From contig BGKB01000002.1 of assembly GCA_003116975.1 (NCBI GenBank), forward strand, positions 62,001 to 126,000: a stretch of 64,000 nucleotides of DNA, given 5' to 3'. Source of the stretch: Aurantiochytrium sp. KH105. Taxonomy: Eukaryota > Sar > Bigyra > Thraustochytrida > Thraustochytriidae. The translations under genes and the position numbers were made by a program. Below are positions 57,547 to 64,000 of the stretch, in pieces; position 1 is the first letter of the stretch; each line of letters starts with the position of its first letter. The notes beneath the pieces were generated by a model, which did not search any database, was not told where the DNA came from, and saw only the letters and a program-made list of their open reading frames with translations.

Positions 57547-59268
57547 TCATGCCAGCTGGACCACCGTCGAAGACGAGTTGTCCTCTGGGACACTTTGGCG
57601 AGACTTTGCGTCGACATTTGATGATGAGGCTTGCACTTGATCGAGCGGAGGCGATGGCTTCTTGGCCGGAAGGATGGCTCGCTCGTAGCGAGACAAATAC
57701 TTGGGCTCGACGGCGGCTCCCGTGTACTCTTGTTCGCGGCCAGCCAAAATGAGGTCCCAACGATCGTCCGTGTGCGACATGTCCATGGTGGAAATATCGG
57801 GAATTAGCGTCTCGGTCACGAGTAGACCGACAAAGGCACAGACGGCGCAAAACATGAAAATCGTTTGGACGGACCACTTTTCGCCTGCGTCACCGTATGT
57901 GAGCAACAACGCTGCAAAGAGTGCACCGACCTTGCCGATTGACGCTGCAAAGCCGTGCGCCTGGCTGCGTACATCGGTGGGAAAGAGCTCGGATGGAAGG
58001 AGCCAAGTCGTTGCGTTTGGGCCAAACTGTCCGAAAAAGGTTGTCAAATAGTACAGCGCCTGAAACCACGGCACATTCTCCGGTTTGGCGAGTTCGTCGT
58101 AGGCAAGCGAGCTAATGAGAAAGAGAACAAACATGAGCGCAAATCCCAAGTTCTGCATGCGCCGCCGACCCATCCACGGCTTGTCGATAAAGAATGCGGC
58201 CATGTACAAGGCAATGAGCGCGACGGCAGAATTGACCAGCGCGTACTGGAGCGTGCGGAAAATGGTGCTGCCGCGGCCAATGATCGCAGCAATGATGGTA
58301 TTCTGGAAAAGCTTGTTGCCGTAATAAATGGCGTCCCAAACAAACCAGCTCACCGAGGTGCCTGCGAGTCTGTGCCAGTAATGCTTGAGCACAAGTCTTG
58401 CCCGGCGCCGACGTTGCTGAAGCTGCTGCGGCCCGAGCGCTGATTGCTTTGCCTTGTTCGCACTCCACACGGTCGATTCTTTGAGGTACACGAGGCGCCC
58501 GATGACGAGAAAAGCCAAGAAGACGACGCCAATTGCGTATTGAAGGCGCCACGTAAGCTCGAGCGAGCGGTCGCTGCACTCCTCGGAAGGTCCCGTGCAT
58601 CCTTGTCCCAAAAGAATAAACAGGATGAAGAGAGTGTTGGCAAAGTTGCCCACGCCTTGCATGGCAAAGGTGAGCACCACGGACTTGCCGCGAATGTGCT
58701 GCGTGATGGACTTTTTCTTTCGCGCCTCTTCGGCCTTTTCCGCAGCCGATGCCGATGCCAACGGGAATTCGCCGCCGACACCGTAAGAGAAGAAGAAGAG
58801 CGCTACTCCAAAAAAGATCCATTGACCTGTCAAGTTGTGCCCGTACGCGGCCGTCGTGAGGATCCCGCACACGCACATAATCACGGCTGTGAGGCACGAT
58901 CCGATGCGGCGCCCAAAGGTATCCGCAACGTATCCAAAGCTGAGCATGCCGGCAATCACGCCGAGCACTTCGAGATACGTGATGCTCGAAGCCACACCAT
59001 TCTTGCACGCCTCGGCGCCAGGTTCCGGCGGGCCAGTCGTGTAGCACTCCGGGTACAGCGCCTCCCAGATGAGCTCGAGGTTGCCGATCGCAAAGAGAAA
59101 GTACGACTCGTTGAACATGCCCGCGCCCGCCAAGGTGCCCAGCGCGCAGAGGCGCGCGTTCACCTCAGCACGTTCGCGGAGCGTCGTCCCATAGCTCGGC
59201 GTCCTCGCGCTGCCGCCGGCGCTCTCGCCGCTCTCGGCCACGCTTCGCTCGGGCCCCAGGTTCATCAT
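57547..59268 (-). CDS. Major facilitator transporter, phosphate:H+ symporter-like
   Basis: 573 residues from ATG 59268; in-frame ATGs at 59631 and 59871 would lengthen the N-terminus with Arg/Pro and acidic sequence, so the true start is uncertain. About 12 membrane helices are visible. Signature stretches of the PHO84/PHS branch are G-Y-V-A-D-T-F-G-R-R-I-G in the first loop, G-V-G-G-E-F-P-L-A-S-A-S-A-A-E in helix 4, and F-G-P-N-A-T-T-W-L-L-P-S-E-L-F-P-T after helix 10. Family members import inorganic phosphate or related anions with protons. The C-terminal 60 residues are cytosolic. Substrate is inferred from motif similarity only. Confidence 0.83.
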   Translation of the reverse strand: MMNLGPERSVAESGESAGGSARTPSYGTTLRERAEVNARLCALGTLAGAGMFNESYFLFAIGNLELIWEALYPECYTTGPPEPGAEACKNGVASSITYLEVLGVIAGMLSFGYVADTFGRRIGSCLTAVIMCVCGILTTAAYGHNLTGQWIFFGVALFFFSYGVGGEFPLASASAAEKAEEARKKKSITQHIRGKSVVLTFAMQGVGNFANTLFILFILLGQGCTGPSEECSDRSLELTWRLQYAIGVVFLAFLVIGRLVYLKESTVWSANKAKQSALGPQQLQQRRRRARLVLKHYWHRLAGTSVSWFVWDAIYYGNKLFQNTIIAAIIGRGSTIFRTLQYALVNSAVALIALYMAAFFIDKPWMGRRRMQNLGFALMFVLFLISSLAYDELAKPENVPWFQALYYLTTFFGQFGPNATTWLLPSELFPTDVRSQAHGFAASIGKVGALFAALLLTYGDAGEKWSVQTIFMFCAVCAFVGLLVTETLIPDISTMDMSHTDDRWDLILAGREQEYTGAAVEPKYLSRYERAILPAKKPSPPLDQVQASSSNVDAKSRQSVPEDNSSSTVVQLA

Positions 59269-60310
59269 CTCCGCCGTCGCCCCCGTCGTCGTTGCCAGTT
59301 GCGATTCTGTTCGCTCTCCCTGCACGAATGCGCTGCAGCTGCAGCTTCTTTCTCGCAGATCTATGATCGCGCCCAGCTCGCCCTCCTCTTCCTCACTATC
59401 AGATTCCCCCAGGCAGAGCTTCCCGAGCTCGCGCTCGTACGCCACACAGCTACAGCCGCCGCGGCTGTGGCCACAAGAATCTCGACGAGCACGTACGCGC
59501 GCGAGATTCTCGACCTCGGGCCCGCGCTCTCGGAGTTGGCCGCAGCGGCAGCTCGGGCGCGGACCGGGTCTGCGCGGGGGCGCGGCGCGAGGCCGAGGCC
59601 GCGCGGTCTCGGGGCCTGGGTTCGGCTTCATGGCCTCATGGCGGCGCCGTTCGACGCCCGCCACTTCGCACGACCGAAGCTCACGCCGGGCCTTGCCGCG
59701 GCACTTGGCTTGACGCAGCACTTGGCTTTTCAAGGCGGCGGATTTTTGCTGCCGCTGCTGCTGCTGCTCTTGGTCTTGTCGTCGAGAAGAGTCGTCGTCG
59801 CCGCTATTGTCGTCGAGAAGAGTCGTCGTGAAGAGTCGAGCTAACGTCAAAACAAAAAATGTCGAAGACATCCATCATGCCGTCCACAGGGCCACGAACA
59901 AACAATCTCGACCCGCGAGCCTTCTGGAGCCTGGTCACGCCGACACAGGTGCGGCCCGCGTGCGGCGGCCGGGCGCGCGCGCGACTCTGCTGCTGCTGCT
60001 GCTGCGTGCAGCTCGTATTTGCGCCGTCTCGGAACCCGGGTTCGGGCCCGGGTCCCAGCCGGGGCTCGAACCGGGTCGTATCTTGAGCCCCGCGCGGGAC
60101 CTTTATTAGGAGGCCCGCCTCTGTCTTCCACGCGGTACATGGCGCGTGGCGCGAAATACGGGACGCGCGGCGCGGCGATGATGGCGGCGGCGGCGGCGGC
60201 GAGCAGAGCGGCATCGAGGCGCACGCGAGGGACGTGCAGAGCGACGGCGACGGCGACAGCGACGGCGACGCGGGCGGGGAGAGGAGGGCGCGGGAGAGCC
60301 GCGGAGGAGC
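59269..60310. other. Divergent leader between transporter and phosphatase
   Basis: 1.0 kb. Includes CTG runs near 59750-59772 and 59988-60004. The transporter frame remains open here; part may be coding if an upstream ATG is used. Confidence 0.5.
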
Positions 60311-61654
60311 ATGGCAGAGCCGCAGGCGGCGGCCCGCGTCGACGAGCAGCGGTTCCGACGCGCCACGGGGCGGCGGTTCGTGGGACTTACCGGCGGCGCA
60401 ACGGCGACCCCGACGGGGACCTCGACGCGGAGCGAGAATGCGGCGCAGACGCAGCAGCGGGGCCAGGCGGAGGGCGAGGAGTACACCTTTGTGCAGCTGG
60501 CGGACACGCAGTTTGGCATGATGGCGCAGTCGAAGAGCATGCAATGGTACCTGCAGCTGCGGCAACTCGTGTACCTGGCAACGTGCGGGAGAAATGACGG
60601 CAAGGCACTCATTCCCGTGCCGGAGATGCGCGCAGCGCTCAAAGATGCAGACGACGAGGCTTTGCTCGAACTCGAGATCGAGCTCGCGCGCAAAGCGGTG
60701 AAGATTATCAACCGTCTCCAACCCAAGCCCCGCTTCGCCGTGGTCTGTGGAGACCTCACCAACGCCTTTCCCGACAAGAAGCCCGCGCAGCAGGACAAGG
60801 AAGTGGCTGTTTTCAAGCAAATCTTCTCGCAGCTCGATCCCAAAATCGAGCTGGTCTGTGTGTGCGGCAACCATGACGTCGGTCAGAAACCGACCCCGCG
60901 GACAATTGAGCGCTACAAGGATCGCTTCGGCGACGATTACTTTTCCTTTCGCGTTGGGCCGGATCGTTTTGTGGTGCTCAACTCTCAGCTTTACGTTGAT
61001 TCCTCGCAATGCCGCGAGGCCGCCGAGGCCCAAGATATGTGGCTCGACACCGAGCTCTTTGACAAAAAGCCCCAAACGGTGCGCCACAGCATTGCCTTTT
61101 CGCACGTTCCTCCCTTTGTGTGGCAGCCGGACGAGCATCACGCCGGCTTTAATATGCCGCAAGCGGCGCGCATGAAGCTCTTGTCTCGCTTGGCTCAAGC
61201 GGGCTTCTCACACATTTTCTGTGGTCACTATCATCGCAATGCTGGCGGCATTTTCCAGCGCAAACATCTCGGACCCATTGAAGTCGTCACCACCGCGGCA
61301 ATCGGCGGAAATATTGGCACGGATACAGAAGCAGACGAGCTGGCCTTTGAAGGAATGAAGTCCATTGATGTGAGTGATCGCTTGAGTGGCATGCGCATCG
61401 TTCATGTGGGTCCCAATGGCGTACGCCACGAGTTCCGCACGCTTCGTGAATTGCGTGACGAGTATCGCGAGGCGCGCGACGCATGGACCTCCAACGAGGA
61501 TGCAACGATTCTCAAGATGCGCGAGGCAGGAGGCAAGTGGGAAGATATTGCCTCTGCGCTCACTAACCAGCAGCAGGGAGCAGGAAGCGAGCGTGCTCGT
61601 TCTGCTTCGCTGGTCAAACATCGTTACCGCAAGCTGGCGGCGCAGGCTTCATGA
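60311..61654 (+). CDS. CPPED1-like metallophosphatase fused to a Myb/SANT-like domain
   Basis: 447 residues, ATG at 60311 (gagcATGG). The calcineurin-like phosphoesterase core has the metal motifs A-D-T-Q-F-G-M, G-D-L-T-N-A-F, G-N-H-D-V-G, F-S-H-V-P-P and G-H-Y-H-R-N-A-G-G. These, with L-Y-V-D-S-S-Q-C, match CPPED1 (CSTP1), a Ser/Thr phosphatase reported in animals to act on AKT. Residues about 392-443 add a Myb/SANT/trihelix-like unit: W-T-S-N-E-D-A-T-I-L-K-M-R-E-A-G-G-K-W, E-D-I-A-S-A-L and K-H-R-Y-R-K-L. Animal CPPED1 ends without this. Nuclear or DNA-associated action is therefore possible but inferred. The N-terminal 50 residues are low complexity. Confidence 0.88.
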   Translation: MAEPQAAARVDEQRFRRATGRRFVGLTGGATATPTGTSTRSENAAQTQQRGQAEGEEYTFVQLADTQFGMMAQSKSMQWYLQLRQLVYLATCGRNDGKALIPVPEMRAALKDADDEALLELEIELARKAVKIINRLQPKPRFAVVCGDLTNAFPDKKPAQQDKEVAVFKQIFSQLDPKIELVCVCGNHDVGQKPTPRTIERYKDRFGDDYFSFRVGPDRFVVLNSQLYVDSSQCREAAEAQDMWLDTELFDKKPQTVRHSIAFSHVPPFVWQPDEHHAGFNMPQAARMKLLSRLAQAGFSHIFCGHYHRNAGGIFQRKHLGPIEVVTTAAIGGNIGTDTEADELAFEGMKSIDVSDRLSGMRIVHVGPNGVRHEFRTLRELRDEYREARDAWTSNEDATILKMREAGGKWEDIASALTNQQQGAGSERARSASLVKHRYRKLAAQAS

Positions 61655-61900
61655 GCACAGAGTCTGCTCTTTTCAAACAAGAACAATGGTTTGACACAAA
61701 GGACTATTTGCTGGAATCAATGAATAAACAACGAAAAACGAATGGATTTCAGCTTGATGCGAAGCACATTTGTATCCTTTTTGATGGATTGTAGCTTGTG
61801 TGTGATTAAAAGTTCATACTTTGCTCGCATTCCGTAGCAGATCGCCAGGCATAGCTTGATTTCTTTTTGCGACCAATTCGATAAGAATTTCACACTTTCG

Positions 61901-62917
61901 CTATTCAAAGACTCCAGAGCCACGCACAATGACGACAGACACCACCAAAAGGACCAGCGCACAAAGGCTGTAGGTAAATACATAAAAGGGGACGAGATTG
62001 TTGGCAGCGATGATGGTGCCAGTCCACGGACAGAAATGATCGATGTGCCTGATTATTACTTGCGCCTCGACGTCGTACACGGCACGAGGCTGTCGATACG
62101 TTTGCGCTGGGTCACTGAATGTCCACGAGGAGTCCTTTGGAGAGTCGTGAATTCTTTGGATTCCGGGATCTGTGCACGCTGTGATGCAAAACGAGATGAT
62201 CACCACGAGCAAAAGAACGCCTCCAGCAATGCCAAAAGGCATTGGCAAGTTTGGTAGACAGGCAAAGAACACAGAAAGGCTCACACAAAGGATGAGCATC
62301 AGCGTAATGCAAATCATGGGCCAACATGGGCCAACCACACACAACAACTTGGGCGTACCGTCAGGGAGAGTACGCTCTGCCAGCACATACATGCGCCCGA
62401 CTTGGCGTACATACCACGGCGGTGACGGAACCTCGGCAGAAATGCAAAAACGGTCTGGCTTGTACACGGGGTATCGGTACACACGCGCCGGGTCCATTGG
62501 CACGCCAACCCCTGGCGTATCGTCGCTGTCATCGTTAGTTTGTTCGCTTGGAGTACTCGACTTTGGAGTGGCAGGTTGTACTGAGGCAGCGGAAGAGGCT
62601 GCCGACATTGGCGACGCTGGTGCCGTCGGCGGCGTCGTGGTAGTGGTTGCGGGCGTTGTTCTTGCTGCCCCAGCTCGAGGCGCCCTCGCTGGCGGGCTTA
62701 CTGCCGTGGACGCCGCGCCTGACTGCGAGGACGCAGCTCCCTGCGAAGCTACGACGCGCGCGGCCGATGTCGCCTGGGCGGGTTTCGCAGCGCGCTGCGC
62801 CATTTGCACGTTCGACCGGGCCTTGGTCGCCGTCGCAGGCGCGCCCTTGGCCGAGGGCGCGAGCGTCCGAGTCATCTTGGCCTTTGCCCCGTCGGATCGC
62901 GAGTCGGCGCCGGCCAT
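61901..62917 (-). CDS. DHHC-type palmitoyltransferase relative with degenerate zinc site
   Basis: 338 residues from ATG 62917. The first 140 residues are disordered Ala/Thr/Pro/Ser. Two membrane helices follow, then T-D-P-G, as in DHHC enzymes. The catalytic block reads I-D-H-F-C-P-W-T-G-T (D293, H294, F295, C296): the active Cys is kept but the second His is Phe. The cysteines that normally bind zinc ahead of the block are absent (V-Y-D-V-E-A-Q where relatives have Y-C-E-D-C-Q). One more helix follows and the protein stops about 20 residues later, so the usual fourth helix and TTxE motif are missing. Either an atypical enzyme, a pseudoenzyme, or a gene with an unseen 3' exon. Convergent with the phosphatase gene (246 bp). 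Confidence 0.75.
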   Translation of the reverse strand: MAGADSRSDGAKAKMTRTLAPSAKGAPATATKARSNVQMAQRAAKPAQATSAARVVASQGAASSQSGAASTAVSPPARAPRAGAARTTPATTTTTPPTAPASPMSAASSAASVQPATPKSSTPSEQTNDDSDDTPGVGVPMDPARVYRYPVYKPDRFCISAEVPSPPWYVRQVGRMYVLAERTLPDGTPKLLCVVGPCWPMICITLMLILCVSLSVFFACLPNLPMPFGIAGGVLLLVVIISFCITACTDPGIQRIHDSPKDSSWTFSDPAQTYRQPRAVYDVEAQVIIRHIDHFCPWTGTIIAANNLVPFYVFTYSLCALVLLVVSVVIVRGSGVFE

Positions 62918-63420
62918 GGTGCGGCGGAGCCGGGGGAGGGGGGGGGGGAGGGTCTGCCTGTACGTATGATCGCACGCCAAGCTCTTCGCGCTCACGGCGG
63001 TTGCCAGCGCCGACCCAGCGCCGCGTGGCGCGCGCACGCGAAGTCCACCTCGAGTTCGGGTTTGCACGTGCGAGCGAGCGCTTGCGCGTCGTGTTGATAA
63101 TACACGATCAAGGTCAACCACAGCTAGTTGCATACAACGTTGGTTCGTGGTCCTTGAAAACAGCACATAGAAGTGGACGGGGCAAACGTGTATGTAAGGG
63201 CGACAAGATGAGGGCGGATGATGTGCGAGCGCGCAGATGGGTCGTTCGGGACGCTCTTCTCGAGAGAAGCGTGAGAGAATGGAAACGTCGACAGGCTTGA
63301 TTTGATTAAATATGAAATTAGGCCTACGAATCACCACACTCTGCTTTTGTTGTCAGTGAATCAGGCTGCCTCTCTCACTTTCGCTTCTTCATGTATACCT
63401 CTTCGCATCACGCTTGAAAA
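62918..63420. other. Divergent leader between DHHC gene and right-edge frame
   Basis: 503 bp: GC-rich near the DHHC start with a short G run (62936-62948), then sharply AT-richer from about 63,300. No gene seen inside. Confidence 0.5.
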
Positions 63421-64000
63421 ATGAATCTATTCACAAACGTTTCTGGGACCACTTCCCTTCTCAACACGCCCTGGTGGTCCTCATTTTCGTCCCAATATTT
63501 ATGTGCGCTGATGCTCTGCTCCGCTCCTATTCGCCATCATTACATTGTGCCTCGTGGCAAGCATGAAAGCGGAGTCATTCAATGGTTTGCAATTGTTTCT
63601 CCCTGCTTCCCGGAATGCATGCTGGTTTGGGATTCTATGAGTCTCTACGCTGTCCTTGAAACGATACCGGTGGAATTTAGAATCCCTTTTAGTGAAGCAA
63701 ATCAAGGAGGATTACGGATTGTATCCGACACAATTGGCCTTCCGCCGGATGTGGTACGCAGTCATGCCAGTCGCTGTAAAAGAGCTAGCACTACTCGCAT
63801 TGAAGGCGCAGGGTCTGCATACATAAGCAAAAAACAAGAGCCAATAGAAAGCAAAAGCAATCGCGCGTTCTTTCTTTCGGTTTTGTGTTGTTCCATGTTA
63901 TTATTCCTTGATCTGTCGCAAAAGAATGTCCGAGGCAAGCAACGACTACGTTGGCAAGGGGGAAAGCCGTGGGATCACCACGCAAGTGAACAGCGAGCTT
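63421..64000 (+). CDS. Unrecognised open frame running off the right edge (partial)
   Basis: An ATG at 63421 (context tgaaaaATGA), preceded directly by an in-frame TGA, opens 193 codons with no stop to the window end. The protein begins M-N-L-F-T-N-V-S-G-T-T-S-L-L-N-T-P-W-W-S and contains S-G-V-I-Q-W-F-A-I-V-S-P-C-F-P-E-C and V-E-F-R-I-P-F-S-E-A-N-Q-G-G-L-R-I-V. Amino-acid composition is balanced, with no low complexity. Codons are AT-richer (ATA, TTA, ATT) than in other genes of the window. In such sequence a chance run this long is unlikely. No family is recognised; transfer or mobile origin is possible. Confidence 0.5.
   Translation, partial: MNLFTNVSGTTSLLNTPWWSSFSSQYLCALMLCSAPIRHHYIVPRGKHESGVIQWFAIVSPCFPECMLVWDSMSLYAVLETIPVEFRIPFSEANQGGLRIVSDTIGLPPDVVRSHASRCKRASTTRIEGAGSAYISKKQEPIESKSNRAFFLSVLCCSMLLFLDLSQKNVRGKQRLRWQGGKPWDHHASEQRA

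Noticed and set aside
58444-59844. 466-codon plus-strand frame antisense to the phosphate-type transporter
   Set aside because: GC3 mirror of a real membrane protein gene; Arg/His-rich product without helices.
1-64000. tRNA, rRNA and CRISPR features
   Set aside because: No T-loop GTTCGA context with flanking acceptor stem, no rRNA-like stretch and no regularly spaced repeat array with unique spacers was found by eye.

Overview
The window is nuclear DNA from a GC-rich, intron-poor eukaryote. Eukaryotic core genes are plain: release factor eRF3, the 60S export adaptor NMD3, spliceosomal SmF, RAD51D, NF-YB, a SET-domain methyltransferase and phosphoacetylglucosamine mutase. Almost every gene is one open exon; only SmF clearly needs splicing. 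High GC, pyrimidine-rich simple-sequence leaders, near-absence of introns and expanded actin-like and membrane proteins suggest a stramenopile of the thraustochytrid (labyrinthulomycete) type. That placement is inference and no marker here proves it.

Layout: genes largely alternate in strand. Convergent 3' ends are close (about 130-600 bp), while divergent or leader regions are long (about 1-5 kb) and filled with low-complexity repeats. Bases 1-17,000: cyclophilin end, eRF3, OFA-type transporter, WW-domain protein, RAD51D, a 2-oxoglutarate/Fe(II) oxygenase and a Hippo/MST-like kinase. 18,600-25,800: SmF, NMD3 and an amino-acid transporter. 25,800-31,000: two adjacent divergent actin-like genes, each with a long unique N-terminus; the second carries a nearly identical 345-bp tandem duplication. 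32,100-40,400: NF-YB, a PHD/SET methyltransferase, a PHD protein and a tandem pair of small mitochondrial-type proteins. 42,400-45,100: an intact Tc1/mariner-type transposase gene with substituted catalytic residues, next to a hairpin MITE. 45,200-48,500: a membrane receptor joining a discoidin-like ectodomain, EGF module, one membrane helix, a CHAT protease and an NB-ARC ATPase. 48,500-53,600 is gene-poor. 53,600-64,000: phosphoacetylglucosamine mutase, an LRR/coiled-coil protein, a phosphate-type transporter, a CPPED1-like phosphatase with a Myb/SANT-like tail, a degenerate DHHC protein, and an open frame running off the right edge.

The genes do not form a pathway or operon. The most striking locus is the CHAT/NB-ARC receptor (45246-48503), which has the parts expected of a one-protein cell-surface sensor and death or defence effector. 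Next come the two actin fusions, the possibly domesticated transposase with its neighbouring MITE, and the Hippo-like kinase whose SARAH domain appears to be missing while its linker holds many T-V-[KR]-[LM] motifs.

Starts given here are ATG codons chosen by context. Several frames stay open upstream through GC-rich repeats, and I treated those extensions as leader sequence. All functional calls come from reading the sequence by eye, without database searches.
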